Shown: positions 34,743-43,862 of the stretch, piece after piece
Numbering within the stretch: the first letter of the stretch is position 1
Layout of the letters: each line of letters begins with the position of its first letter
Origin: Litorimonas cladophorae
GTDB lineage: Bacteria > Pseudomonadota > Alphaproteobacteria > Caulobacterales > Maricaulaceae
Length of the DNA stretch: 64,000 nt
Direction of reading: 5' to 3'
NCBI RefSeq assembly: GCF_014652455.1
Contig: NZ_BMYV01000001.1
Location: 1,364,001-1,428,000, forward strand
The notes under the pieces: generated by a model
Told to the model about the DNA's origin: nothing
Databases searched by the model: none
Seen by the model: only the letters and a program-made list of their open reading frames with translations
Translations under genes and position numbers: made by a program

Positions 34743-36085
34743 GACAAAATCTCCGTCAAAGCCGACCCAAAGGCCGCAATATCTTCTTCTGATGATGTTT
34801 CTGTTGCGCAAACCAGCAGGAGGTTGGGATCTCCATCTGGTGCGAGGCGCGTAAGCGGAACTCCCCCCAAGATACCTTGGTCGGCAAGCGCCTGAACGAC
34901 ATCTGCCGCTGGCTTATTCAAGCGCACAGTAAACTCGTTGAAAAATGTCTCATTCTCAACGCTCACACCGTCAATTGCATCCAAAACGTCTGCCAAATGG
35001 CAGGCATATTCATGGTTCAATGTTGCCAGCTTCTGAATACCGGCATCGCCTAAAAGGCTCATATGTATGGTGAAGGCGAGACAGCACAGACCCGAGTTGG
35101 TGCAAATGTTCGATGTCGCTTTTTCACGGCGGATATGTTGTTCGCGCGTGGACAATGTCAGCACGAAGCCACGATCGCCATTTGCATCAACAGTCTCGCC
35201 ACACACGCGACCTGGCATTTGTCGTACAAGTTTCTGACGACAGGCGAACAGTCCGACATGCGGCCCGCCAAATGCGAGGCCGACACCGAGACCTTGACCT
35301 TCGCCAACCACGATATCCGCCCCTTGTTCACCCGGCGGCGTAATCGCAGCGAGGGCAACGGGTTCCGTGAATACAGCAATCAATAACGCGTTGTGAGCAT
35401 GGGCTTTTTCAGCAATCGGGCGCAAGTCAACAATTTCGCCGAAAACATTGGGCGACTGAACAACGACGCAAGACGTGTCATCGTCAATGTGATTAATGAC
35501 GTTATCATCGCGGCCCATACGACATTCGCGTTCATCAATTTTGATGCTGAGCGTTGAAGCTAAGGTTTGCGTCGCCGCCGCGTAATGCGGGTGTAGCCCC
35601 GGCGCGAGAATGGCTTTGGATTTCTTACCCCGCGCAACCCGGTGCGCCATGACAACCGCTTCTGCACAGGCCGTTGATCCATCATACATGGAGGCGTTAG
35701 CAACCTCCATACCTGTCAAAAGCGCGACTTGCGTCTGGAACTCAAACAATGTTTGCAAAGTGCCTTGGCTGATTTCAGGTTGATAGGGCGTGTATGCGGT
35801 CAAAAACTCTGACCGCTGAATGAGGTGATCGACTGACGCGGGGATGTGGTGCTTATAGGCCCCTGCACCGCAGAAAAATGGGACACTCCCTGCGGGCGTC
35901 GATTTATTCGAAAGCCGTTGAAAAAACTGCTCCACGCTTTGCTCGGACTTATGGGTGGGTAGATCAATTAACCCGTCGAGCCGAGCCGCTTTGGGAACGG
36001 TTTCAAACAGGTCATCAATAGAATCGACGCCAATCACAGAGAGCATCTGTGTGCGGTCATCTTTATTCAGGGGAAGGTAACGCAT
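34739..36085 (-). CDS. gcvPA: Glycine dehydrogenase (decarboxylating) subunit 1
   Basis: N-terminal-half subunit of the split P-protein, 448 residues. It opens [14 protein letters not shown] and has the [16 protein letters not shown] and [15 protein letters not shown] segments of the family. It starts immediately after the stop of a 66-residue membrane-protein gene. The usual arrangement in this class is gcvT-gcvH-gcvPA-gcvPB; here two small genes intervene. Confidence 0.96.
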   Translation of the reverse strand: MRYLPLNKDDRTQMLSVIGVDSIDDLFETVPKAARLDGLIDLPTHKSEQSVEQFFQRLSNKSTPAGSVPFFCGAGAYKHHIPASVDHLIQRSEFLTAYTPYQPEISQGTLQTLFEFQTQVALLTGMEVANASMYDGSTACAEAVVMAHRVARGKKSKAILAPGLHPHYAAATQTLASTLSIKIDERECRMGRDDNVINHIDDDTSCVVVQSPNVFGEIVDLRPIAEKAHAHNALLIAVFTEPVALAAITPPGEQGADIVVGEGQGLGVGLAFGGPHVGLFACRQKLVRQMPGRVCGETVDANGDRGFVLTLSTREQHIRREKATSNICTNSGLCCLAFTIHMSLLGDAGIQKLATLNHEYACHLADVLDAIDGVSVENETFFNEFTVRLNKPAADVVQALADQGILGGVPLTRLAPDGDPNLLLVCATETSSEEDIAAFGSALTEILS

Positions 36086-36286
36086 CTAATTATCTTTCCG
36101 TTTATCGGATTTACTTAAATTCAATGTGACGACGAGAACGCCAATGAGCAGGCAGAAGATGCCAGCGAAGAGTGTGAACGCGTCCTTATTCGGGTCGAGG
36201 TTTTGTCGCCATGAGACAATATGCCAGAGGCCGAGTGCACTAATCCCTACGCCCCATATTTTCAGAAATATTGGGTTGCGGAACAT
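36086..36286 (-). CDS. Small two-helix membrane protein inside the gcv operon
   Basis: A 66-residue protein with two hydrophobic helices (about residues 7-25 and 38-57) and a Lys/Asp-rich tail. Its ATG overlaps the stop of the upstream small gene by one base (TGATG), and its stop directly abuts the gcvPA ATG. It is therefore translated in step with the glycine cleavage genes. I do not recognise a family, and no motif points to a function. Confidence 0.65.
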   Translation of the reverse strand: MFRNPIFLKIWGVGISALGLWHIVSWRQNLDPNKDAFTLFAGIFCLLIGVLVVTLNLSKSDKRKDN

Positions 36287-36474
36287 CAGTTATTTCTTTT
36301 CCCGCGGTTTTGCGCCGCACGAAGACTAAGCAAACCAAAGAGACCTATGATCAGTCCTAAAGCCACCGAATCAAAAACGATCCAGACGAGTCCACCGATC
36401 AAAATGGGGCCGATAAGTGAAACCGCCCCCTCTTTTTTGGTAAGCCCTTCTGGCACCGTTAAAGACCGTCGCAA
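36286..36474 (-). CDS. Small two-helix membrane protein overlapping gcvH
   Basis: A 62-residue protein starting with TTG at 36474, inside the last codons of gcvH (16-base overlap). The N-terminal part is polar ([15 protein letters not shown]), then two hydrophobic helices (about 16-30 and 35-50) and a basic tail. The next gene is also a small two-helix protein, and the two may be paralogues or partners. Function unknown. The unusual start and overlap lower confidence. Confidence 0.5.
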   Translation of the reverse strand: MRRSLTVPEGLTKKEGAVSLIGPILIGGLVWIVFDSVALGLIIGLFGLLSLRAAQNRGKRNN

Positions 36475-36830
36475 TAGTCTTTATATTTGGCTTCATCCAT
36501 CAACGCGCCAAGTTCATCGGCGTCGGCAATTTTCATTTTCAAAAACCAACCCTCGCCATCGGCGGACGCGTTGACGGTTTCTGGCGCGTCTTCGAGAACG
36601 GTATTCACCTCTGTAACTTCACCACCAACGGGGGCGTAGACTTCAGAAGCCGCTTTGACGGATTCAACAACGGCGGCTTCGTCACCTTTGTCCATTTCGC
36701 GGCCAATCTCTGGCAGTTCAACAAAAACAACGTCACCCAGTTGCTTCGCCGCATAGGGCGAAATGCCAACTGTGCCGATGTCGCCATCGACTTTGATCCA
36801 TTCGTGGTCTTCGGTAAAATAAATACTCAT
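36459..36830 (-). CDS. gcvH: Glycine cleavage system H protein
   Basis: A 123-residue lipoyl carrier protein. The lipoylated lysine is in [15 protein letters not shown]. It ferries the aminomethyl intermediate from P-protein to T-protein. It starts 3 bases after gcvT. Length and termini ([11 protein letters not shown] ... YKDYCDGL) are normal. Confidence 0.97.
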   Translation of the reverse strand: MSIYFTEDHEWIKVDGDIGTVGISPYAAKQLGDVVFVELPEIGREMDKGDEAAVVESVKAASEVYAPVGGEVTEVNTVLEDAPETVNASADGEGWFLKMKIADADELGALMDEAKYKDYCDGL

Positions 36831-36833
36831 GAG

Positions 36834-38000
36834 TTAGGCTCCGCGGAAGTAATTATGAGGGGCGAAAGGGAGTTTGACGATCTTGGCAGGGCGCGCTTTA
36901 CCACGCACAATCAATTGAATGTCGGTTCCAACTTTCGTGAATTTTCGAGCGACATATCCCATCGCGACCGGACCGCCAGCTCCCTCTCTCGAGGATGGTC
37001 CGAATCCACCTGATGTAATTTCGCCAATGGTGTTTCCGTGCATATCTTGGACTTCTGTGTGTTCACGCGCTGGCGCGCGGCCGTCTGGTAAAATTCCCAC
37101 AAGGCGCTTGCTGGATTTATCGGCGATGTCCGCCGCGACACGCGCCGCGCCCAAATAGCCTGCGTCCGCAGCCCGGCGATGTGTCTGGATGGACCAAAAA
37201 AGTCCAGCCTCGATTGGCGAAACGGATGTATCAATATCGTGGCCATAAAGACAAAGCCCAGCCTCAAGCCGCAAGGAATCCCGCGCGCCTAGGCCGACGG
37301 GTTCCACATCATCATGCGCCAAAAGCGCGTCGACCAAACGGACCATATCTTCATGTTTCGCGGAGATTTCATAGCCATCTTCACCCGTGTAACCGGAGCG
37401 GGAAACATGCGCCCAGACTGGGGTATCCAATGGACCTTGGAGTTCCAGGTCGGTGTGAGTCATGAAAACCAAATCTTCAACAGCGGGCGCAAATGTGCTG
37501 AGGATGTCAGCTGCGCGCGGCCCCTGTAAGGCGATTAAGGACAGCGTATCATCCTTGACCATGACATTCACATTGTCTGGCATGTGGGCCGCCAAATGTG
37601 CGTAGTCGGCGTCCTTACAGCCCGCATTGACCACCAAATATAGCACATGTTCGTATCCTGGCATCGCCAAGCGAGAGATCATCAAATCATCCAGAATGCC
37701 GCCCTGCTCGTTCAGAAATTGCGAGTAGCGTTGCTGACCTGGCTCTAGCGATTGAATGTCGGCTGGAACGAGTTTTTCCAGCGCTTTGGCAGCCGTCGCG
37801 AACGCGTTATCTGTCGGCATTAGGAACACTTGGCCCATATGCGACACATCGAATAGACCAGCTTTTTCACGCGTGTGAAGGTGTTCTTTCAAGACCCCCA
37901 GTGGATATTGAACAGGCATATCATAGCCTGCGAAAGGCACCATTTTCGCACCGAGGGCGACGTGTTGGGCGTGAAGGGCCGTTTTTTTTAAGTCGGTCAT
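36834..38000 (-). CDS. gcvT: Aminomethyltransferase (glycine cleavage T protein)
   Basis: A 388-residue enzyme that transfers the methylene group from GcvH to tetrahydrofolate, releasing ammonia. It has the MVPFAGYDMPVQYP start, LFDVSHMGQV and the SGYTGEDGYEI folate-binding motif. It is the first gene after the glycine riboswitch. No strong Shine-Dalgarno is visible, and a CGGC/GCCG hairpin lies just upstream of the ATG, which may matter for riboswitch control. Confidence 0.96.
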   Translation of the reverse strand: MTDLKKTALHAQHVALGAKMVPFAGYDMPVQYPLGVLKEHLHTREKAGLFDVSHMGQVFLMPTDNAFATAAKALEKLVPADIQSLEPGQQRYSQFLNEQGGILDDLMISRLAMPGYEHVLYLVVNAGCKDADYAHLAAHMPDNVNVMVKDDTLSLIALQGPRAADILSTFAPAVEDLVFMTHTDLELQGPLDTPVWAHVSRSGYTGEDGYEISAKHEDMVRLVDALLAHDDVEPVGLGARDSLRLEAGLCLYGHDIDTSVSPIEAGLFWSIQTHRRAADAGYLGAARVAADIADKSSKRLVGILPDGRAPAREHTEVQDMHGNTIGEITSGGFGPSSREGAGGPVAMGYVARKFTKVGTDIQLIVRGKARPAKIVKLPFAPHNYFRGA

Positions 38001-38037
38001 AGGCGCACTGCGGCTTTCGCCGAATCCTGTGCCACCA

Positions 38038-38229
38038 GCTGTCCTTTTGGGCCTGAGAGATTGACCCCACGAAACATCAAGTCGCGCGAAGCTTACTCCG
38101 TCGGCGGGAACCTTAAACCAATAGTTCCGCTTTCCAGCGTTTTAACCACCAAGCGGTCCTGTCACCTGAGCGTTTCCGGGGCGGTTGCGCCTTCGGTGGC
38201 GGCCTTTTCGCCGCTCTCTCCCACTTGGT
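38038..38229 (-). promoter_or_regulatory. Tandem glycine riboswitch
   Basis: Two glycine aptamers in the gcvT leader, read on the minus strand. Aptamer I (38148-38229) is closed by ACCAAG/CTTGGT and has GAGAG, CACCGAAGG and the CTCAGGTGACAGGACCGC end. Aptamer II (38038-38138) is closed by GCTG/CAGC and has GGAAAGCGG, GCCGACGG, and the TCTCAGGCCCAAAAGGACAG end. Glycine binding should turn on the gcv operon. The expression platform is the 37 bases to the gcvT start. Confidence 0.93.
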
Positions 38230-38351
38230 AGGGATGAATTCCGATGCTTTGTTTTACTGAAAGAGTCAATCTTGTCTTGCCACCAAAAATTTAAGACCTG
38301 TGTGTTATTTCTGCCTAAGAATAAAAGCGTACTTAAAGCATTGGTGAATTT

Positions 38352-38720
38352 ATGTCGGGCAAGTCTAAAGAAGAAATCGCATTTGAGATTCTTTCAAAAT
38401 TGAAAGGCGTGGGCATTTGGGGCGAGAACAACCAAGAGGCCATTTTGGATATGTATGCGAAATGTCTGGAAGCTACCTCAGGCTTACGCGAGATTGACGG
38501 TAAAAAGCCTGTCGCATTGCGCATGCCAACTCAGGCGCCTGTCGCTGCACCCGCCGTTCAAGCGCCAAGTGTCGCGCCGCAGCAGGTCGCACGCGCACCG
38601 CATCCTGCGCAAAACCAAGTGCCGGCAGCTTTCCAAGCCCCGCCACAACAGCAAGCAACACCCGCGCAACAACAACAGCGCGTACAGCAGGCTTATCAAC
38701 AGCAAACCCCACCGCGTTAG
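38352..38720 (+). CDS. Small protein with disordered Gln/Pro/Ala tail
   Basis: A 122-residue protein. Residues 1-56 are a compact helical domain (KSKEEIAFEILSKLKGVGIWG ... MYAKCLEATSGL). The rest is a low-complexity Gln/Pro/Ala tail. No signal peptide or membrane helix. No family recognised. A GAGTC methylation-type site lies about 90 bases upstream. It converges on argS with a shared hairpin. A protein-interaction or adaptor role is possible from the design, but not shown. Confidence 0.7.
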   Translation: MSGKSKEEIAFEILSKLKGVGIWGENNQEAILDMYAKCLEATSGLREIDGKKPVALRMPTQAPVAAPAVQAPSVAPQQVARAPHPAQNQVPAAFQAPPQQQATPAQQQQRVQQAYQQQTPPR

Positions 38721-38733
38721 TCTTAGCTATTCA

Positions 38734-38766
38734 TTCGCGCCGATGCGTTTTGAGTTTCGGCGCGAA
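38734..38766. terminator. Convergent hairpin between small gene and argS
   Basis: TTCGCGCCGA (38734-38743) and TCGGCGCGAA (38757-38766) form a perfect 10-base stem with a 13-base loop. It begins 14 bases after the small gene stop and ends just before the argS stop. No T-run, so the terminator call is tentative. Confidence 0.5.
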
Positions 38767-38769
38767 GAC

Positions 38770-40542
38770 TTACATCCGGTCAGGCGCTTCGATTCCAAGC
38801 AGATTTAGCCCGTGCTCCAACTGTGAGAGCGTCGCCTTTGCCAGCGCCAGACGTGAGGCTTGCACCTCAGGCGCGACGTCATCCGCCAAGATCGGACAGT
38901 CCGCGTAAAATCGGGAAAAGCTCTGCGCAACGCGGTAAATATGCTCACACAGAACATGCGGTACATATTTATCCGCGGCCAATTCGATCGCACGACCGTA
39001 AGCATCTAAAGACAGAACAAGCTGCTTCTCTGTGTCTGCTTGAATGTCAATCACGCCCGCTTCAACGCCCATTGACGCGGCTTTGCGCAGTATCGATTTA
39101 ATCCGCACCACAGCGTATAACAAATAAGGCCCAGTTTTTCCTTCAAATGCGGTGAAGCGTTCTGGATCAAAGATGTAATTCGTCATGCGCTGGTTCTGCA
39201 GATCTGCAAATTTAAGCGCCGCTAACCCAACTTTTCTTGCAATTTCCGCGCGTTCCTCCGCATCGAACTCTGCGCCAATACCAGAGGCCTCTAAGCGCTC
39301 TCGGGCAGCATCATTCATGATATCCATGAGGTCTTCGAGGCGAAGTACACCGCCTGCACGTGTCTTAAACGGCTTTCCGTCTTTGCCATTCATGGTGCCA
39401 AAGCCAGCGTGGAAAAGCTGGTCACGGTCATACCACCCCGCTTTGACGGCACCGCGAAAGACTTGCTCGAAATGTAGCGCTTGACGCTGGTCCACAACAT
39501 AAACAATTTTGTCAGGGTTAATTTCGGTTTTCCGGTCAACCAAAGTGGCCAAATCGGTCGTGTGATACAGAACGGCCCCTGTCCGGGCCAGCAACATGAC
39601 CGGAGGAGTCTTGTCCTTTTCGCCCTCATTAACGCGGATGATCAAGGCCCCATCGTCGACCTCAGCAATGCCAGCGGCCTTCAGCTCTTCGATCATGTCA
39701 GGGATCAAAGGATCAACGCAGGCCTCACCTTTCCAAAGATCGAATTCAACACCAAGATTGCCATACCCGACTTTCAAGGCCGCGACGGAAACGTCGATAA
39801 AATGATCCAGCAACGCGCGGTAGCCGCGACGCCCTGACTGAAGTTGAGCCGTAGCAACACGCGAAAGCTCCATGCGGTCAGCGTCGGATTTCGCCTTGTT
39901 CGAGGCCGCAGGATAAAGTCGTGCGAGGTCTTCCATCGTGACAGGCGATTCCGACGGATAGGCGCCTTGATAATCGTCGTCAAAATAAGGAAGAGTGGGC
40001 TGTTCTTCGGCGAGCTCTGAAATCAAATGCCCCATTTGAAGCCCCCAATCCCCCATATGCACATCGCCGATGACCTTATGTCCTTGGGCGCGAAGAATGC
40101 GTTTGATGGCCTCGCCCAATACTGCAGACCGCAGATGGCCCACATGCATGGGTTTGGCTACATTGGCTCCACCGTAATCGATCACAATTGTCTGTGGTGT
40201 CTCTGTCGCTAAGCCAGCGGCAGGGTCAGATAAAAGCTCATTTGCGCGCGCCGTCAGCAGTGCCGAGGCGGGTGTAATATTGATAAAACCGGGGCCCGCA
40301 ATTTCCAGCTGACCAATCGCTGGACTAGCTTCCATCTTCGCAACAGCTTGCGCCGCGATATCCCGTGGATTTACTTTTTCGCCGCGCTTCTTGGCAATTC
40401 CTGCGGCCGCCATGGCCCCATTACATTGATAGGGCGCATCGCCGCGATCTGATTCGCGAACAGCCGCTATTTCGGCAGGGTACCCCAAAGCTTCAAAAGC
40501 GGCGCGGGCGACACCGTCCAATTCGGACAAAATACTCGGCAT
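38770..40542 (-). CDS. argS: Arginyl-tRNA synthetase
   Basis: Charges tRNA-Arg with arginine. The protein has 590 residues from the ATG at 40542, which gives the usual MPSILSELDG start; the longer in-frame reading overlaps the upstream lipoprotein gene. The class I HIGH-type motif is KPMHVGHLRS, and the KMSKS loop is degenerate (TRAGGVLRLEDL), as is common in ArgRS. The C-terminal anticodon-binding helices end with GLNLLGIEAPDRM. It starts 4 bases after the lipoprotein gene stop. Confidence 0.96.
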   Translation of the reverse strand: MPSILSELDGVARAAFEALGYPAEIAAVRESDRGDAPYQCNGAMAAAGIAKKRGEKVNPRDIAAQAVAKMEASPAIGQLEIAGPGFINITPASALLTARANELLSDPAAGLATETPQTIVIDYGGANVAKPMHVGHLRSAVLGEAIKRILRAQGHKVIGDVHMGDWGLQMGHLISELAEEQPTLPYFDDDYQGAYPSESPVTMEDLARLYPAASNKAKSDADRMELSRVATAQLQSGRRGYRALLDHFIDVSVAALKVGYGNLGVEFDLWKGEACVDPLIPDMIEELKAAGIAEVDDGALIIRVNEGEKDKTPPVMLLARTGAVLYHTTDLATLVDRKTEINPDKIVYVVDQRQALHFEQVFRGAVKAGWYDRDQLFHAGFGTMNGKDGKPFKTRAGGVLRLEDLMDIMNDAARERLEASGIGAEFDAEERAEIARKVGLAALKFADLQNQRMTNYIFDPERFTAFEGKTGPYLLYAVVRIKSILRKAASMGVEAGVIDIQADTEKQLVLSLDAYGRAIELAADKYVPHVLCEHIYRVAQSFSRFYADCPILADDVAPEVQASRLALAKATLSQLEHGLNLLGIEAPDRM

Positions 40543-40546
40543 GGGA

Positions 40547-41134
40547 CTAGCGCTGTCCGGCCGAGACGCGGAAACGTTTTCCGTCTGCGTTGAAAGCGCG
40601 CTGCTCTTCCGTGACGTCAAAACCGACGATGATCTCAAAGTTCTCGCCAGATGTTGTGTCATTGGCGCGGGGAATAGTGATTTCGTCGATCGTTTCGGTG
40701 ACGCGCATACGATCTTGCCCAGGCGCAAATGTGACCGTTAACGGGAAATAGGCCTTCTCAATAACTTCAATATTCTTCCGCGTAACGGCGACAAAGTAAG
40801 CGTATGTTTTAGTGTCCCCGTCCGCAGCTGGGCCTCGCCCCAGAGAAAAATCAATTGTGAGGTCGCCGACAATCGGGCGATCCGCGTAATAACGACAGAA
40901 CGACCGAACCTTATCGATCTCGCCTGTAAATCCGACGTTATCAAAACGCTCCGCACCATCGCCGCCAATTTCAACGATTCGCGAAACGTCATAAAGCGCG
41001 AAAGCCCGCGGGCACGGTCCGGGATTGGCTTCACCAGCTTCGCCGATTTCCAACACCTCTTGGGTGGATCGACAGCCTGCAAGCGCAAGGAATGAAAGAG
41101 CAGCTGCTCCGATAAGTGTGGTTTTCATCGACAT
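40547..41134 (-). CDS. Lipoprotein of unknown function upstream of argS
   Basis: A 195-residue lipoprotein: signal MSMKTTLIGAAALSFLALAGC with lipobox Cys21. The mature part has alternating beta-like strands (VGDLTIDFSLG, TYAYFVAVTRKNIEV, FPLTVTFAPGQDR) and a C-terminal ENFEIIVGFDVT. No family recognised. It is in one transcript with argS. A second in-frame ATG at codon 3 could equally serve as the start. Confidence 0.8.
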   Translation of the reverse strand: MSMKTTLIGAAALSFLALAGCRSTQEVLEIGEAGEANPGPCPRAFALYDVSRIVEIGGDGAERFDNVGFTGEIDKVRSFCRYYADRPIVGDLTIDFSLGRGPAADGDTKTYAYFVAVTRKNIEVIEKAYFPLTVTFAPGQDRMRVTETIDEITIPRANDTTSGENFEIIVGFDVTEEQRAFNADGKRFRVSAGQR

Positions 41135-41219
41135 GGAAAAGTCCCGATCTGGTCCTGTTTTGACACGTCCCCCGCCCTATCGCGGCCCGCATCCCAATGC
41201 TATAGGCAGGGTGTAATCA

Positions 41220-41248
41220 AATCCACACATCGCTGCAATGTGTGGATT
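41220..41248. promoter_or_regulatory. Perfect 11-base inverted repeat in the ispH leader
   Basis: AATCCACACAT (41220-41230) and ATGTGTGGATT (41238-41248) with a 7-base spacer. It ends 3 bases before the ispH Shine-Dalgarno (GAAGGAG). As RNA it would be a stable hairpin just before the ribosome site; as DNA it could be a dimeric-regulator operator. No such element is known to me for ispH. Confidence 0.55.
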
Positions 41249-41262
41249 ATGAAGGAGTCCTC

Positions 41263-42246
41263 ATGTCTGCAACCCTTGCACCCGAAGCCAATGCTTCACT
41301 GGCACGAAAACACAAGACAGTTTTGCTCGCCGCGCCGCGCGGATTTTGTGCAGGCGTTGATCGTGCTATTCAAATTGTGGAGCGCTCCATCGAAAAATTT
41401 GGAGCTCCCGTCTACGTCCGACATGAGATCGTTCACAATCGCCATGTTGTACAAAGACTGACAGACTTAGGCGCAGTCTTTGTGGATGAGCTGGACGAAT
41501 GTCCCGATGATCGCCCTGTCGTCTTCTCTGCCCATGGCGTACCGAAATCAGTGCCCAAAGCCGCCCAAGCGCGCGACTTAACTTTTCTAGACGCAACTTG
41601 CCCATTGGTGTCTAAAGTCCATGTTGAAGCCGAGCGTCACGCAAAGGAAGGCCTGCATATTCTTTTGATTGGGCACGCAGGCCACCCAGAAGTTATTGGC
41701 ACCATGGGGCAATTGCCAGACGGGCAGATGAGCCTGATCGAAACGAATGAAGACGCCCAGACTTTTACACCGAAAGAGGGTCAAAAATTGGCCTTGGTGA
41801 CGCAAACCACCCTGTCAGTCGATGACACCTCAGAGATCATTGAGACCCTCCAAAGTCGTTTTCCAGACATTGCCCTGCCCTATAAAGAGGATATTTGCTA
41901 CGCAACCACCAACCGCCAAGCTGCCGTGAAAGCCATTGCCGAGCGCTGTGATCTCTTGCTCGTCCTTGGGTCTGTGGCGTCGTCCAATTCAAAACGCTTG
42001 GTCGAAGTTGGGGCTAAAGCCGGTGCAAACAAGGCCGCTTTGATCTCGTCTTCTGATTCGATTGATTGGGACGCAGTGGATAAGGCTGAGACTATCGGCT
42101 TATCAGCGGGGGCTTCGGCGCCAGAATATCTTACGGATGGCGTGATAGCGGCGCTACGCTCACGCTATGACGTCACATGCCAAGAGGTAGAAGTGATAAA
42201 AGAAAAAGTCATCTTCCGCCTGCCGCGCTTACTTCTCGAGAAATAA
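41263..42246 (+). CDS. ispH: 4-hydroxy-3-methylbut-2-enyl diphosphate reductase
   Basis: Last step of the MEP isoprenoid pathway, making IPP and DMAPP with a 4Fe-4S cluster. The protein has 327 residues from the ATG at 41263, which has GAAGGAG upstream. The three cluster cysteines are in [23 protein letters not shown] and [10 protein letters not shown]. The downstream rnhA starts within the ispH stop codon. In many relatives thrB lies between ispH and rnhA; it is absent here. Confidence 0.96.
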   Translation: MSATLAPEANASLARKHKTVLLAAPRGFCAGVDRAIQIVERSIEKFGAPVYVRHEIVHNRHVVQRLTDLGAVFVDELDECPDDRPVVFSAHGVPKSVPKAAQARDLTFLDATCPLVSKVHVEAERHAKEGLHILLIGHAGHPEVIGTMGQLPDGQMSLIETNEDAQTFTPKEGQKLALVTQTTLSVDDTSEIIETLQSRFPDIALPYKEDICYATTNRQAAVKAIAERCDLLLVLGSVASSNSKRLVEVGAKAGANKAALISSSDSIDWDAVDKAETIGLSAGASAPEYLTDGVIAALRSRYDVTCQEVEVIKEKVIFRLPRLLLEK

Positions 42247-42737
42247 TGCCCCGCAAAACTAAAACGCTCGAACCCGGCGCACTGGACGGGGCGCTCGTGA
42301 TTTATACCGATGGCGCGTGCTTGGGTAACCCCGGACCCGGCGGTTGGGGCGTTATTATGTACCACGGCAAGCGAACGAAAGAGATGTGCGGCGGTGAGAC
42401 CGATACAACCAACAACCGCATGGAAATGACGGCGGCAATCAAAGCGCTAGAGGCAATAAAGCCGGACTTCGAAGGTCCCGTCGTCCTGTTCACTGACTCG
42501 ACCTATGTGTTAAAAGGCATCACCGAATGGATACACGGGTGGAAAAAACGGGGTTGGAAAAAGTCGGACAGAAAACCCGTCGTCAATAAAGATTTATGGC
42601 AACAACTCGATGCCTTAAATTCCAACCGAAATGTTCGGTGGGAGTGGGTAAAGGGTCACGCGGGCGACATAGGAAATGAACGCGCAGACGAACTCGCCGG
42701 GCAAGGTATTCCAAAGGGCGCAAAGAAGGCGAATTAG
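42246..42737 (+). CDS. rnhA: Ribonuclease HI
   Basis: Cuts RNA in RNA-DNA hybrids. It has 163 residues, with the catalytic acids in [17 protein letters not shown] and FTDSTYV, plus the C-terminal [15 protein letters not shown]. The start ATG overlaps the ispH TAA (TAATG), giving translational coupling. Confidence 0.96.
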   Translation: MPRKTKTLEPGALDGALVIYTDGACLGNPGPGGWGVIMYHGKRTKEMCGGETDTTNNRMEMTAAIKALEAIKPDFEGPVVLFTDSTYVLKGITEWIHGWKKRGWKKSDRKPVVNKDLWQQLDALNSNRNVRWEWVKGHAGDIGNERADELAGQGIPKGAKKAN

Positions 42738-42818
42738 CCCGCTGTAAGCACGTCTATTGCGCTAGTTCAGACTTTGTTGAACCGAACTGAATCACAAACA
42801 CCAGAGTTTGATATCGGC

Positions 42819-43358
42819 CTACCGTCCGCGAGAACTGCTCGCCATTTTCGCCATATAAATATTGGCTGCAAAGCCGCAATACACGCAGAGCTCATCCATA
42901 ATTCGAGGTGGCATGCGTCGTGATCTCGGCCTGACGTCGAAATCGTAAGATTCTTTACTGAATTTCTCGGTCGGGCGAAGTTCCAGAATGGGATGGCCAT
43001 TCTGTTCGACCAAAAACCACCAGCTATTGACCCCTTTTGGTTTGATTTTGAATTCGTCTTTGCCGCCATCTACACGGCGTAGCTCGAGCTTACCTCGCCC
43101 TTTCCAATCAAATTCTAATTCGCCCATGCGGTCGTCCGCTTTAGAAATATAGAATTTCATCGCGCCGCGCATAGAATTGGAATTCTGCGCGGTGATCTCA
43201 ATATCGACGCCATGAATATGCGCTTTTGCCGAAGCAAAAGCTGCATTTCCTTTAGGGCTACGCATCTCGGACGCATAGGCCAAGCCCCCGATCACAACCT
43301 CATCCTTGATCATTTCGAACGAAAAGCGAGAGCCAAAGCTTTGAATTGTAAGCGTCAT
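42819..43358 (-). CDS. Conserved-looking protein of unknown function
   Basis: A 179-residue cytoplasmic-type protein with no signal or membrane helix. The first two-thirds are beta-rich (SFGSRFSFEMIKDEVVIGG, then GVDIEITAQNS and GKLELRRVDGG), ending in ELCVYCGFAANIYMAK. It starts at ATG 43358, 13 bases after the nfeD stop; an in-frame TTG at 43397 overlapping nfeD is an alternative. The pairing with nfeD and the SPFH gene suggests a membrane-quality context, but no family is recognised. Confidence 0.7.
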   Translation of the reverse strand: MTLTIQSFGSRFSFEMIKDEVVIGGLAYASEMRSPKGNAAFASAKAHIHGVDIEITAQNSNSMRGAMKFYISKADDRMGELEFDWKGRGKLELRRVDGGKDEFKIKPKGVNSWWFLVEQNGHPILELRPTEKFSKESYDFDVRPRSRRMPPRIMDELCVYCGFAANIYMAKMASSSRGR

Positions 43359-43371
43359 GTCAGACTGACAA

Positions 43372-43851
43372 TTAGGCTTTGACGATAGGTTGGACAATGA
43401 GCGTTGCCCCTGCCACAGACGTGATCACCAGCGCATCGCCAACCTTTGGGTCGTCAAATTCTGTACTGGCTTTCCACTGCGTGTCACCGACAGTGACGCG
43501 GCCTTGGCCATTCACAAAGTCAGTGAAGGCCACAACCCGACGCCCTGTCATAGACCGTGCAGGATCGTTCAGATCAGAGGGCGTGCCAGACTTCATTAAA
43601 GGGCGCAGATAGATGTGCCCGACGACAAGCAAGGCCGCAGATAAAATAAAGAACATGATGAACTGAAGTTCCCAGGACAAAGGTAGGAAAAAGACCCATA
43701 GAGACAGGATGAGCGCAGCCACAGCCGGCCACAAGATGTAGGTCGTCCCCGTGATCAATTCGAGAGCGACCAGGCCTATTCCCAGCAATCCCCAACGGGT
43801 AGCGTTCATAGATTCCAAGAACGCCAGCAAGATGTTGGTATCAGATTCCAT
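43372..43851 (-). CDS. NfeD-like membrane protein
   Basis: A 159-residue protein with three membrane helices (about residues 18-90) and a C-terminal OB-fold domain (MTGRRVVAFTDFVNGQGRVTVGDTQWKA). This is the short NfeD type, encoded beside stomatin/SPFH proteins in many bacteria and thought to work with them in membrane microdomains. It starts 11 bases after the SPFH gene stop. Confidence 0.88.
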   Translation of the reverse strand: MESDTNILLAFLESMNATRWGLLGIGLVALELITGTTYILWPAVAALILSLWVFFLPLSWELQFIMFFILSAALLVVGHIYLRPLMKSGTPSDLNDPARSMTGRRVVAFTDFVNGQGRVTVGDTQWKASTEFDDPKVGDALVITSVAGATLIVQPIVKA

Positions 43852-43862
43852 GCGTGTTCTCC

